A stretch of DNA of 64,000 nt, from contig JADJWP010000002.1 in NCBI GenBank assembly GCA_016716305.1, forward strand, positions 2,292,501 through 2,356,500, written 5' to 3'. Both the position numbers and the translations under genes were made by a program. Source of the DNA: Chloracidobacterium sp. Its GTDB lineage: Bacteria > Acidobacteriota > Blastocatellia > Pyrinomonadales > Pyrinomonadaceae. Of this stretch, positions 36,069 through 45,424 are shown piece by piece (position 1 is the first letter of the stretch; each line of letters starts with the position of its first letter). Under the pieces are notes generated by a model. That model saw only the letters and a list, made by a program, of their open reading frames with translations, ran no database searches and was not told the origin of the DNA.

Positions 36069-37607
36069 ATGAAGACCATTCCCATCGTTCTTGCATTTAC
36101 ACTTTTATTCGTTCACAGTTCGTTCGCACAAAACCCATCGGTTGATTCAGTTCGCGACTTTCGCAAAGCGAACGAACATCGCCTCCTTACCGATTTCGTC
36201 AAGCTGCTCTCGATCCCAAATGTCGCCTCCGACACCGTCAACATCCGTAAGAATGCTGACCATCTCGTCGCCGAGATGCAGAAACGTGGGCTGAAGCCGA
36301 AGCTGCTCGAAGCCGCAGACAAGAAAGTTCCGCCGGTGGTCTATGGCGAATGGATGACGCCGGGAGCGACGAAGACCGTAATATTCTACGCCCATTATGA
36401 TGGACAGCCGACCGATCCGGCGGCGTGGACGGGAAGCAGGCCGTGGGAGCCTGTTCTCAGATCGAGCGCGCTCGAGCAAGGCGGCACGACGATCGCGTTT
36501 CCGAACGACGGTGAGAAGATCGACCCCGAATGGCGAATTTACGCACGGTCGGCATCGGATGATAAGGCCGGCGTGTTCGCGATACTTACCGCTTTCGACG
36601 CACTGATCGCGAAGGGCATCAAGCCCACGGTGAATATCAAATTCTTTTTCGAAGGCGAGGAAGAAGCCGGTTCGGGCAATCTAAAGGAGATATTGGAGAA
36701 GCACAAGGATCTGCTCAAGGCCGATGCATTCATCGTCTGTGATGGGCCGGTGCATCAATCGGGGCGTAAACAAGTAGTATTCGGGGTACGTGGTGACGTG
36801 AATGTCGACCTCACCGTCTATGGAGCCAAACGGCCGCTCCATAGCGGCCACTACGGGAATTGGTCGCCGAATCCTGCAATGATGCTCGCACAACTTCTCG
36901 CTTCGATGAAGGATGACAAGGGCAACATTATCGTCGAAGGCTGGAACAACGACGTCGAACCGCTCGGGCCCGCCGAGATAAAGGCGATCGCCGACGCACC
37001 GCAATACGATGAGCAGATAAAGCGCGAACTTGGAATTCTCTTCACAGAGGGCGGCGGGAAAAGCTTGCTCGAACGCATCAATCAACCTTCATTGAACATC
37101 AACGGTATAAGAAGCGGGGATGTCGGCGAGCAGGCGCGAAATGTAATTCCGACCATGGCAACGACCGTGCTCGACCTTCGCCTGGTAAAAGGGAATGACC
37201 ATATTCGACAGGTGGCTAAGCTTCGAAGGCACATTGAGTCGCGCGGCTATTACGTCATCGATCGCGACCCGACGGACGAAGAGCGGCAGAGGCATCCGCT
37301 GATCGCAAAATTCATCCATCTCTCGGGAAGCTACAATGCCCAAAGAACGCGGATGGATCTGCCCGTTTCGGTTGCAGTGGTCGAAGCGGTCCGGACGGCC
37401 TCGACCAAGCCGATCGTGCGAATGCCGTCGTTAGGCGGCAGCCTGCCGCTCTCGATCATCGCTGATGCGTTGAATCAACCGACCATAACCGTGCCGATCG
37501 CCAATCACGACAATAATCAGCACGCCGAAAATGAAAACATCAGGCTGCAAAATCTCTGGGATGGTATCGAGATATTTGCAAGCCTGATGACAATGAAGTT
37601 TGATTAG
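36069..37607 (+). CDS. M20-family dipeptidase, secreted
   Basis: 512 residues with signal peptide TIPIVLAFTLLFVHSSFAQ. Zinc-binding and catalytic motifs of the M20 (CNDP-like) family are in order: VIFYAHYDGQPTDPAAW, YARSASDDKAGVFAILTAFD, KFFFEGEEEAGSGNLKEILE, the lid-domain HSGHYGNWSPNPAMMLA, and a late HDNNQHAENENIRLQN histidine. It likely hydrolyses dipeptides in the periplasm. Its stop is 2 bp from the stop of the convergent M28 peptidase. Confidence 0.93.
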   Translation: MKTIPIVLAFTLLFVHSSFAQNPSVDSVRDFRKANEHRLLTDFVKLLSIPNVASDTVNIRKNADHLVAEMQKRGLKPKLLEAADKKVPPVVYGEWMTPGATKTVIFYAHYDGQPTDPAAWTGSRPWEPVLRSSALEQGGTTIAFPNDGEKIDPEWRIYARSASDDKAGVFAILTAFDALIAKGIKPTVNIKFFFEGEEEAGSGNLKEILEKHKDLLKADAFIVCDGPVHQSGRKQVVFGVRGDVNVDLTVYGAKRPLHSGHYGNWSPNPAMMLAQLLASMKDDKGNIIVEGWNNDVEPLGPAEIKAIADAPQYDEQIKRELGILFTEGGGKSLLERINQPSLNINGIRSGDVGEQARNVIPTMATTVLDLRLVKGNDHIRQVAKLRRHIESRGYYVIDRDPTDEERQRHPLIAKFIHLSGSYNAQRTRMDLPVSVAVVEAVRTASTKPIVRMPSLGGSLPLSIIADALNQPTITVPIANHDNNQHAENENIRLQNLWDGIEIFASLMTMKFD

Positions 37608-37609
37608 GT

Positions 37610-39424
37610 CTACTCCGCCGCAGTGTGCCGTGAGTGCTCGACTGCCATAATACTCGGAAATCCGACCGGAATCTCGCGGCCGTCGATCTCGTGGCCGCAG
37701 ATCGCAAATCCGAGACCGGAATTGCGAAACTCGATCTCGTCCATCGCCGACCGAATATCAAAACCGGACAGCAGCGACGCGTATGCACCGCCGCCGCTCG
37801 TCTTTCGCGGAAGCTTTTCGTCGGATATGGCCGAATTATATGCGAATGTCGCCATGATCACGGCCGAACGCTTGAGGTCTTCTTCGAGTATCCGTTCAGA
37901 CACGTCCTGTGTCGTATGCCACGAACGGGTGAAGTATTCGATCGGATCTTGTATGAACTGAAAACCCGGTAGACCTACAGCATCGAACGCCTGGTGATCG
38001 GTGCCTCCGGTGTTATTGATCGTCACGGTCGTTGCATTCCAGTCTTTGAAGTTGCCGAGCCAGTCTTTGAATGTCGAACGAAGCTGTTCGTGACCCTGAA
38101 GATAAATGCCGCGGATCTGTCCCGTTCCGTTATCCAGATTGTAGTACGCCGCAAATTTGTCATGTGCCGGCTTTCTGTTTATCGGCGGACGCGGGCCGCC
38201 GCCAAATGCCGCAAATGCCGCCGCGTCTGAGCCGTCACCGATCGTTCCGTAATTTTTGGCCACATAACCGCGGGCGCCGAGCAAGCCCTGCTCCTCGCCG
38301 GTCCAAAGGCCGATCCTTATCGTTCGACGCGGCTTAAGCCCTGATGCCTGTATGATACGCATCGCTTCCATTACAACCGTAACGCCCGCACCATTATCGG
38401 TAGCACCGGTCCCGGCATGCCACGAATCGAGGTGTGCCCCGACCATGACCACTTCGTCCTTGAGATCGGTTCCGGGGATCTCAGCGATAGTGTTATAACC
38501 CTGCAGATCGTCGTCGAAAAACTGTACCTGCAGGTCGACGGTCATCTTGACCGGAACTCCTTGTTTGATAAGCCTTACCAGGCGATTGTACTGCTCGACC
38601 TCGGCAACGAGCTGCGGGATCGTTGCGGGAGCATTCTTTGAGTAGATCCTCATTCCCGAAACCGGCTGTGCTCCCGGCTCGGTCGGCGGAAGGTTTGCAC
38701 CCATTACGCGGATCGTGCCGGCATCGGTTCCGAAACCCGAATCGATCAACACGGCCGCACCTTCTTCAAAATAGAATCTGGCCTTACGCTGATTGAACTG
38801 CTGTGCGGCACGCTGTGCTTCCGTCGGGGTCGGCTGCGGCTGCGGTGCGCCGGCGGGTTTTGCATTTTCCAGGACGGCCAGAGCCTCATCGGTGTTTCGG
38901 GTCGCATAGGGTTTGAAGATATCGTTGATGCCACGCTCAGGTGATGTCAGAACAATGGCACCTTTGAGCTTGCCTTTGTATTTTTCGAGCCCTGCTTCGT
39001 CAGTTGCGTCGATATAAAAGACATCGCTCGTGACGGCGCCGTTTGTCGACGGCGACCACGCTTTCGGATACGCTCGAAATGCCGTGGTCTGTTCGCCGGC
39101 TGTCACCGTCGCCGAAAAATTCTTCAGTTCCCATCCCCGGCCAAATTCGCCCCAAGGATCGATGATCGCATTTTTCAATCCCCACTTTTCGAGCTGTTCT
39201 TTGGTCCAGCGGTTGGCTCGCCGCTGTCCCGGCGAATTGGTCAACCTCGGGCCGATGACATCGGTCAGATATCGGATCGTGGCCATCGCCTGCGAACGGT
39301 TCATGCCTTCGTCTTTGATCTTCGCGAGCGCGTCGGCCGCGGGCACGGCCTTTTGTCCAAATATGGTGCCCGGCATCAGCAGGGCAGCCAGGGCCAGTAA
39401 AGCAAAACTCTTATGTCGATTCAT
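37610..39424 (-). CDS. M28-family zinc peptidase, secreted
   Basis: 604 residues: signal peptide SFALLALAALLMPGTIFGQ, an N-terminal region with a PA-like insertion, and the M28 catalytic domain with zinc ligands in EVVMVGAHLDSWHAGTGATD and NGAGVTVVMEAMRI, GLWTGEEQGLLGARGYV, and a late NNTGGTDHQAFDAVGLPGFQ. It resembles plasma glutamate carboxypeptidase-type enzymes. AAGGAG lies 9 nt upstream of the ATG. Together with the neighbouring M20 and M1 enzymes it suggests extensive extracytoplasmic peptide degradation. Confidence 0.92.
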   Translation of the reverse strand: MNRHKSFALLALAALLMPGTIFGQKAVPAADALAKIKDEGMNRSQAMATIRYLTDVIGPRLTNSPGQRRANRWTKEQLEKWGLKNAIIDPWGEFGRGWELKNFSATVTAGEQTTAFRAYPKAWSPSTNGAVTSDVFYIDATDEAGLEKYKGKLKGAIVLTSPERGINDIFKPYATRNTDEALAVLENAKPAGAPQPQPTPTEAQRAAQQFNQRKARFYFEEGAAVLIDSGFGTDAGTIRVMGANLPPTEPGAQPVSGMRIYSKNAPATIPQLVAEVEQYNRLVRLIKQGVPVKMTVDLQVQFFDDDLQGYNTIAEIPGTDLKDEVVMVGAHLDSWHAGTGATDNGAGVTVVMEAMRIIQASGLKPRRTIRIGLWTGEEQGLLGARGYVAKNYGTIGDGSDAAAFAAFGGGPRPPINRKPAHDKFAAYYNLDNGTGQIRGIYLQGHEQLRSTFKDWLGNFKDWNATTVTINNTGGTDHQAFDAVGLPGFQFIQDPIEYFTRSWHTTQDVSERILEEDLKRSAVIMATFAYNSAISDEKLPRKTSGGGAYASLLSGFDIRSAMDEIEFRNSGLGFAICGHEIDGREIPVGFPSIMAVEHSRHTAAE

Positions 39425-39513
39425 TAAAGCAGACTCCTTAAGGAAATTATTTGCAGCAAAATATCGGTGTCTTCAATACGATAAGGTTAGCCGTTTGGTT
39501 TCCGATGAGGCAA

Positions 39514-40314
39514 TCAATGCGTGACAAGACGATATATTCCGGTGTCGAGGCGTTCGGCAAACCCTTCATCGACAAGCTCGTGATTGGCCCTGCCCGACTC
39601 CCAACGGTAAAATCCGAACTTGCCCGAAAGTTCGCCAAGCAATGTGATCCCGCACATTTCGAGGTATGCCCGGGCCAATTCGCGAACCGCTTCCTCACGT
39701 TTCATTTTTTTGCTCATCTCGGTCGGAAATCGGGCCTCGGCGGGCGTCCAGATGTAGGTGAACTTCGGCAGGTAAACCACTTCCTGAGGCACGACCTTCA
39801 TTCGTCGCTGAAGCTCGTCGATCGCATTGGTGAGGTCCTTCTTGTCCTTGAAGCCGCACTCGGAGCGAAGGTCGGCGGTCGCCATTTCCCATTCTTTTCG
39901 GAGCACCTTCAACACCAATTGAGCGTTCTTTGAAAGAACTCCGCTCTCGCCCTTTCTCGAACAGCCCCAAATCGCATTGAATACAGGGATCATCCGTTTC
40001 GCGAGGAACATCGAGTTTCCTTTCACAAGCTTGGCATAATAGACGTTGCCGCGGGCGATCACTTCGTCCTTGAGGACCCATGCCAAGCTTGCTTCCGGAT
40101 CCTTCTGAACGTTGCGCGGCATCATCGCATCGCGACGCCCGCAGACAGCCCAGTAGACCGAAGGCAATCGCTTTCTTTCATCGGTCAGCCCAAGACAAAA
40201 CCCGAGGTCCTCGACCATTGCTTCGACGTCTTCGGCGGTCTCGACCTTTAGGGCTTCTTCGCGCCGCCATTTACGGTCGCGATACTGTTCGACCTCCTCG
40301 GGGATCTGTCTCAT
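39514..40314 (-). CDS. AlkZ-related winged-helix protein
   Basis: About 266 residues, no signal peptide. Basic sequence with winged-helix features: VLSKNAQLVLKVLRKEWEMA, TADLRSECGFKDKKDLTNAI, DELQRRMKVVPQEVVYLPKF. The layout resembles proteins related to the DNA glycosylase AlkZ/YcaQ (HTH_42), but the diagnostic catalytic QxQ motif of AlkZ was not seen, so glycosylase activity is not claimed. ATG 40314 is preferred over an in-frame upstream Met at 40335. Monocistronic. Confidence 0.65.
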   Translation of the reverse strand: MRQIPEEVEQYRDRKWRREEALKVETAEDVEAMVEDLGFCLGLTDERKRLPSVYWAVCGRRDAMMPRNVQKDPEASLAWVLKDEVIARGNVYYAKLVKGNSMFLAKRMIPVFNAIWGCSRKGESGVLSKNAQLVLKVLRKEWEMATADLRSECGFKDKKDLTNAIDELQRRMKVVPQEVVYLPKFTYIWTPAEARFPTEMSKKMKREEAVRELARAYLEMCGITLLGELSGKFGFYRWESGRANHELVDEGFAERLDTGIYRLVTH

Positions 40315-40348
40315 AACGAGACAATTTAACCACAAGCCGGCCGCTTAC

Positions 40349-40381
40349 AAAAAAAGGAAGAGAGTTGATCACCTCTCTTCC
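40349..40381 (-). terminator. Rho-independent terminator
   Basis: Perfect 9-bp stem GGAAGAGAG/CTCTCTTCC (40356-40364 and 40373-40381) followed on the minus strand by seven T. It terminates the glycine-zipper protein gene that ends at 40409. Confidence 0.93.
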
Positions 40382-40408
40382 CTTATCGATCTTGGATGTT
40401 TCGGTCGT

Positions 40409-42010
40409 TTAGTTTTCGGATACCGGTTCAGCATTGCGTATTGGCGAGGTTGATTCGACCGATATCGTCGAGCCGGCCATTAGCCGAATATCGTCGCGGC
40501 CCATGATCGCGACCGATCCCGCACCAGCGCCGCCGCCGATGATCGCTCCGAGTACGGCACCTTTACCGCCGCCTGCTATCGCTCCGATAACGGCGCCGAT
40601 CCCGGCTCCTATGCCGCCGCGTTTTGCGGTCTCCTTCGTTTGGCTGTCGCCCTTGGTCGTACCTTCGTTATCGACCCTTACTTCTTTGCCGTTCTGGTCC
40701 TTGACGTTCTTGACCGAGCCGGCAAAGTCATAAGCCTTTCCGTTGCGGAGCGTGATCCGCTCGAAATTGAACGTGACGTTCGACCGGCCGGATATCTGTC
40801 CTGAGCGCCCGACACCGGAAATATAGCCTTCGATCACCGCCCCGCGATATTCCATCGGCGATTGAACCGTCATCTTGAAACGATCGTTGTTCTGAGAGAC
40901 CTTTGTGTTTATCTCATTCTCGAGCACGCCGGTGACGATCGTTCCGTTCGGTATTAGAAACTCGCCGATACGTGGTTGGCTGAGTGTCGGATTCGGGCTA
41001 TTTGCCCCGACCCGATCAGCCGGATCATTGCTCGAATAAGCGTCATCATCAGCATTGTCATCGTTTATCCCGAGACCCGCGACCAATTCGGTCTTTTTAT
41101 AAAAACTTTCGGCGAAGATCGTTTCCTGCAGGTAGTCCGTCGTTATTCTGCGGGTGACCTTCAGGCCGTCGCCATCGGGTGTGAATGTGATGGTGTAATC
41201 GGTTTCCCCGCCCAGGCTCGAAACCGTAAGCGATTCGCCGCGAAGCGTCGCTTTGACACGAACCGATCTTCCGTTGGATTGCTCGGTGCGTTCGCTGCCG
41301 TCAGCCACGAAGCTTACCGGTGATGCCTTGGACGAAGCAAGAGTGATCCGATCGCCGCGAACGCTTATCGCAAGTTCGTCAGGAGCATCAAGCTTTGATT
41401 CGAGTTCCTTCCTTTGCTGCCCGCTGACCGTTGAGCTTGAAAGTATGTCGGCGATGTCTTCGCTTCGGCTGCGGTCGATGCGATACGTGCCGGTCAAGGG
41501 ATTGGCCGGCGCCGAGTTGACCGGAACGTCCATTGACGGTTCATTATCACGTGAAGCGTTTGAAATGCGTCCGTTCCAACTCGGAGTGACGCCATAATTG
41601 GCCGAAAGTCTTTCGATCAATCCGCGGATCTCGGTCCAGGTACCTTCGATCGACCTGTTCTGCCGATTCTGCCGAAGAAATCCGTTGACGTCCTGTGCGG
41701 AGGTAATTATCGCTTCGACGTCATCGCGGTTCTCGCGCCTGCTTTCGAGGTTGTCCTGAAATGCCTTAACCGCAGCCTTGAGCCCGTTGACGCCTTGTGT
41801 CGCATCGTTGATCGCATCGCGTCCGGCCGAACTGCTGCGGAGTTGATACCTTAGCGTGTAATCAAGGTCGTCGATCTTTGAATTCAACGCCCGAAGTGTG
41901 TCCTGCACCTCGCGCATATTCGTTCGTTGAGCCGAGACCTGGCCCGCAAGCCCAAAAACAAGTGTACCGATGAGAGCAAAAACCGAAATTCCGCTTAAGA
42001 TCCGTCGCAT
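40409..42010 (-). CDS. Envelope protein with a C-terminal glycine zipper
   Basis: 533 residues from ATG 42010 (AGGAG 8 nt upstream); the open frame reaches 42106 but the extra residues are not plausible. Signal peptide ILSGISVFALIGTLVFGLAG ending near VSAQ. The N-terminal 130 residues are helical (VQDTLRALNSKIDDLDYTLR), the middle is of mixed beta type, and the end carries a glycine-zipper (GGIGAGIGAVIGAIAGGGKG, AVLGAIIGGGAGAGSVAI) like that of outer-membrane YMGG/SmpA-type proteins. Function unknown; probably membrane-inserted or outer-membrane associated. A strong terminator follows. Confidence 0.8.
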   Translation of the reverse strand: MRRILSGISVFALIGTLVFGLAGQVSAQRTNMREVQDTLRALNSKIDDLDYTLRYQLRSSSAGRDAINDATQGVNGLKAAVKAFQDNLESRRENRDDVEAIITSAQDVNGFLRQNRQNRSIEGTWTEIRGLIERLSANYGVTPSWNGRISNASRDNEPSMDVPVNSAPANPLTGTYRIDRSRSEDIADILSSSTVSGQQRKELESKLDAPDELAISVRGDRITLASSKASPVSFVADGSERTEQSNGRSVRVKATLRGESLTVSSLGGETDYTITFTPDGDGLKVTRRITTDYLQETIFAESFYKKTELVAGLGINDDNADDDAYSSNDPADRVGANSPNPTLSQPRIGEFLIPNGTIVTGVLENEINTKVSQNNDRFKMTVQSPMEYRGAVIEGYISGVGRSGQISGRSNVTFNFERITLRNGKAYDFAGSVKNVKDQNGKEVRVDNEGTTKGDSQTKETAKRGGIGAGIGAVIGAIAGGGKGAVLGAIIGGGAGAGSVAIMGRDDIRLMAGSTISVESTSPIRNAEPVSEN

Positions 42011-42176
42011 AAGAATATCTCCTGACAATTGAACCGCTTTCAGCGCACACCTGCGCCCGCGCGTTATGAAGCATTTTTCATACCAAACGTTGTTTTCTTT
42101 TGGCACCTACATATTGTACACAGTGCGTTATGATAAGATTTTGATTCATTCTTGAACTTATAACGGAGATCGATCA

Positions 42177-42602
42177 ATGGCTTCAGCAACGCACAAGGGA
42201 ATCGTGAAATACGCCGGCGATGAGCTTTTTATCGGCACCAGCCCGAGTGGTCACTCGCAAGTTATTGATACAAATGGTGATAGAGCTTCGGCACCGACGC
42301 CGATGGAAATGCTGCTCGTCTCGGTTGCGGCCTGTACCGCCGCCGATGTCATCTCGGTATTGAGAAAGAAACGTCAGGACGTGACCGACTACCGCGTCGA
42401 GGTCACCGGCGACCGGGCCGAAGATCATCCGCGAAAGTTCGTCAAGTTTCAGGTTCACCATATCGTGCACGGCCGTAACGTTTCCGAACAGGCGTTGGCT
42501 CACGCGATCGAGCTTTCCGATTCCAAATATTGTTCGGTGGCCGCCACAGTTCGGCCGACTGCCGAGATCGAGACAAGCTACGAGATCATCGAAGTCTCCT
42601 GA
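42177..42602 (+). CDS. OsmC-family peroxidase-like protein
   Basis: 141 residues. OsmC/Ohr proteins reduce organic peroxides with two cysteines; here they are in VSVAACTAADVISVLRKKRQ (near residue 51) and SDSKYCSVAATVRPTAEIET (near 121). The helix with HAIELSDSKYC is typical. The subgroup is OsmC rather than Ohr, but this is not settled by eye. A GGAG sequence precedes the ATG. It is divergent from the glycine-zipper gene, with a 166-bp gap that contains no recognisable operator. Confidence 0.9.
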   Translation: MASATHKGIVKYAGDELFIGTSPSGHSQVIDTNGDRASAPTPMEMLLVSVAACTAADVISVLRKKRQDVTDYRVEVTGDRAEDHPRKFVKFQVHHIVHGRNVSEQALAHAIELSDSKYCSVAATVRPTAEIETSYEIIEVS

Positions 42603-42659
42603 AATGTGGTTCGAAGCTCACTCTGCAGCTGCCATCACTCGTGAGGATTCAAAAAACAA

Positions 42660-44867
42660 ATGAGATCTGCCATTGCCGCACTTTTGTGCTCGTTGTCACT
42701 CGCCGGCGCCGCCTTTACCCAAATACCGGTCTCAACCCAAATTGCGATCCTGAAGGCAGAAGACGCCCGACGATTTGACGCTACACTCGAAGGTCTTCTA
42801 AAAAGCCCAAGCGAGCAGGTACGAATCCGGGCGGCGCTTGCGGCGGGCCGGATCGGCAATGCGGCGGCAGTTCCCGCTTTGGTCAGGCTGCTGGGCGATC
42901 GGTCGGAAAAGGTGCGTGAAATGGCGGCGTTCGCGCTTGGCGAAACGGAATCGATCGAGGCGGCGAATGCGATCAGGATCGCGTTAGGCGAGACTGCCCG
43001 GGCTCAGATGCCGGGAGCTGAAAAAGCGAACGTCCGCGGGCGTCTGGTGGAAGCGGCCGGTAAGATCGCGGCTGCGAATGCACAGGATGAGAGGTCAAAA
43101 ACTCTAGGCGAAGCGATAAAGTTCATTTTAGCCGCGGAAAAAGAGCAGCAGACGTCGATCGAGACAACGCGGCTAGCTCTGACCGCTGCCCTGCGTGCAC
43201 GGCCCACGGGGGTTGAGGAAAATGTGCGATTCTTCCTGCGCCATACCGATCCCGGCGTGGTAAGCGATGCACTGAACACGCTCGCACGGCTGCGTGCAAA
43301 GAACGCTAACCGCGACGCACGCGACCTTCTCGAGACGAATACGAATGCGATCGTTAGAGCGAACGCGGCAAGGCTTCTCGGTGCGGCAGAAGACAAAGAA
43401 GCCGTCGATCTGCTGATCAGGGCCGCGACCGCTGATGTTGATTCCCGTGTCCGTGTTTCTGCAATTCGCTCGCTTGCAACCCTGCGTGACCAGAAAGCCG
43501 CCGAGCCGCTGCTTTCGCGGGGCGAGGCGTTGCTTCAGGCCTATTCAAAGGCGAAAAAGCCGAACTTCATGCCGACCGAACTCAACGAGTTCATCGAGGT
43601 GGCAACGGCTCTTGGCCGTATTCTTGCGAACACGGATAATGCACGTGCCGATACGCTGTTCAGCGATTTCGGCAAGACCGACAAGGGTCATACGCCTGAA
43701 GTTTACGTCGCACGTATCCGCATTGGGCCGAAACGGGGCGACGGTTCGACGCCAGATTTGGTCAGCTGGAAGCAGTACCGCACTCTCGCGCAGATCGGCG
43801 GTGAATTTGCGGCGATCGAACCGACGAGCGAAGTCGGCAAGGCGATGAAGTTGGAAGCACCTGGCGTTTTTCGTCCGCTCGCAAAAGCATTTGCCGACGC
43901 CGACCCGGCGGCTGAAGGCGACAAAATGAAAGCTGCTCCGGACGTGCTAAGAGCCTTCGCGCGATTCAAAACCTCCGATCTTGAAGACGTCCTGCTTGAA
44001 GCGCTGGATAATCGCGAAAAGGAAAAGGATCTTTTTACGCGGGCCGCGGCCGCAGAACTACTTTCCGAATTGCCCGCATCGAAAAAGATAATAGATGCGT
44101 TAGAGGCCGCATACGAAGTTTCTCTCGTGACCGATACGGAATATAACGATGTACAGCTCGCTATCCTCGACGCATTGTATAAGCTCGACAAAAGGGAAGG
44201 CATCAACGTTTTCATTGGCGCGATAAATGCTCAAGACTATCTCGTGAGAAAAAAAGGCTTTGAAATACTCGGAGATAAAGAGCTGCAAAAGGAATTTCCG
44301 GTTATCGAAACTGCCGTACGAAATGCCCGAAAAGAAATGAAGGACCAGGTCCTTCCCTGGGGCGGGGTCCACACGAAGCTCGGCCAGATCTTGAATGCCG
44401 AACGCGATTATCAGCGTGCCGCGGCGCGGCGAAACGGTAGTATCCGTGCTGTTTTAACGACTCAGAAAGGGACCTTTACGATCGATCTGCTGCCCGAAGA
44501 TGCTCCGCTGACGGTGGACAATTTTGTGAAGCTTGCCCGGGCCGGTTACTTCAACGGGCTTGAGGTCCATCGTGTCGTACCGAATTTTGTGATGCAGGAT
44601 GGCGATCCGCGCGGTGACGGAAACGGCGGGCCGGGCTGGTCGATCCGGTGTGAGGTCAATATGGTCCGCTACGAACGCGGCGCCGTCGGCATGGCCCTGA
44701 GCGGCAAGGACACCGGCGGCTCGCAATGGTTCGTGACCCACTCACCTCAACCCCACCTCGACGGCGGCTACACCGTCTTCGGTCGAGTGAACGAAACGGG
44801 GATGAAAGTCGTAGATAAAATTGTCCGCGGCGACAAGATCGTCAGCGTGCGGATCGTGGGGCGGTAG
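42660..44867 (+). CDS. HEAT-repeat protein fused to a C-terminal cyclophilin domain, secreted
   Basis: 735 residues. Signal peptide SAIAALLCSLSLAGAAFTQ, then HEAT-like repeats (about 40-530) such as EQVRIRAALAAGRIGNAAAV, PALVRLLGDRSEKVREMAAF and ATADVDSRVRVSAIRSLATL. From about residue 590 comes a cyclophilin: KGTFTIDLLPEDAPLTVDNF, FNGLEVHRVVPNFVMQDGDP, and GMALSGKDTGGSQWFVTHSP. The cyclophilin block looks catalytically competent. The repeat scaffold may hold client proteins for proline isomerisation in the periplasm; this is an inference. Followed by DUF4112 on the same strand. Confidence 0.9.
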   Translation: MRSAIAALLCSLSLAGAAFTQIPVSTQIAILKAEDARRFDATLEGLLKSPSEQVRIRAALAAGRIGNAAAVPALVRLLGDRSEKVREMAAFALGETESIEAANAIRIALGETARAQMPGAEKANVRGRLVEAAGKIAAANAQDERSKTLGEAIKFILAAEKEQQTSIETTRLALTAALRARPTGVEENVRFFLRHTDPGVVSDALNTLARLRAKNANRDARDLLETNTNAIVRANAARLLGAAEDKEAVDLLIRAATADVDSRVRVSAIRSLATLRDQKAAEPLLSRGEALLQAYSKAKKPNFMPTELNEFIEVATALGRILANTDNARADTLFSDFGKTDKGHTPEVYVARIRIGPKRGDGSTPDLVSWKQYRTLAQIGGEFAAIEPTSEVGKAMKLEAPGVFRPLAKAFADADPAAEGDKMKAAPDVLRAFARFKTSDLEDVLLEALDNREKEKDLFTRAAAAELLSELPASKKIIDALEAAYEVSLVTDTEYNDVQLAILDALYKLDKREGINVFIGAINAQDYLVRKKGFEILGDKELQKEFPVIETAVRNARKEMKDQVLPWGGVHTKLGQILNAERDYQRAAARRNGSIRAVLTTQKGTFTIDLLPEDAPLTVDNFVKLARAGYFNGLEVHRVVPNFVMQDGDPRGDGNGGPGWSIRCEVNMVRYERGAVGMALSGKDTGGSQWFVTHSPQPHLDGGYTVFGRVNETGMKVVDKIVRGDKIVSVRIVGR

Positions 44868-44920
44868 GTGACCAAAACCTTCTTTACGGTCGTTTTTCGG
44901 CCAGATGGATCAGCATTCGA

Positions 44921-45415
44921 ATGAACGACCTAGAACTTGAGCGCCGGCGAGTCAAGGTCGAGGAAGGCCTCGATAACCTTGCTCATTACCTTGACGGTCT
45001 GTTCAAGATACCGTTTACAGGATGGCGGTTTGGGCTCGATTCGATCATCGGTTTGATACCAAACGTCGGCGATACGCTGACGATGTTTCCGTCGTTCTAT
45101 ATTCTGCTCGCGGGTGTGCGTTATGGCGTGCCGAAGATCACGCTGCTGCGGATGGCGTTCAACATCGGGTTGGATTACGTGGTCGGGATGGTTCCGTTCG
45201 TCGGCGATGCATTCGATTTCTTTTGGAAATCCAACAAACAAAATATGGACCTGATCCGCGAACGCGCCCGCGGACACGGGACAGGAACGACCAGCGACTA
45301 TATCTTTGTTTTTGCCATCATCGGTTTTCTTATTCTGCTTCTGGCATCAACCATCTTCGTAAGTGTTTACATCATCTGGGCGATGATCTGGGAGATCGTG
45401 ACCGGGAATATCTGA
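44921..45415 (+). CDS. DUF4112 membrane protein
   Basis: 164 residues matching the DUF4112 layout: LDNLAHYLDGLFKIPFTGWR, FGLDSIIGLIPNVGDTLTMF, LDYVVGMVPFVGDAFDFFWK and a C-terminal transmembrane helix FVFAIIGFLILLLASTIFVS. Two short re-entrant or helical segments plus one or two membrane helices. Function unknown in the family. It may be cotranscribed with the HEAT-cyclophilin gene 53 bp upstream. Confidence 0.88.
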   Translation: MNDLELERRRVKVEEGLDNLAHYLDGLFKIPFTGWRFGLDSIIGLIPNVGDTLTMFPSFYILLAGVRYGVPKITLLRMAFNIGLDYVVGMVPFVGDAFDFFWKSNKQNMDLIRERARGHGTGTTSDYIFVFAIIGFLILLLASTIFVSVYIIWAMIWEIVTGNI

Positions 45416-45424
45416 GCAAAAGAA

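Noticed and set aside
42047..42070. GCCCGCGCGTTA resembling half of the REP
   Set aside because: The second half (GCAAGGGC) is missing and no GTAG foot is present; probably chance in GC-rich sequence.
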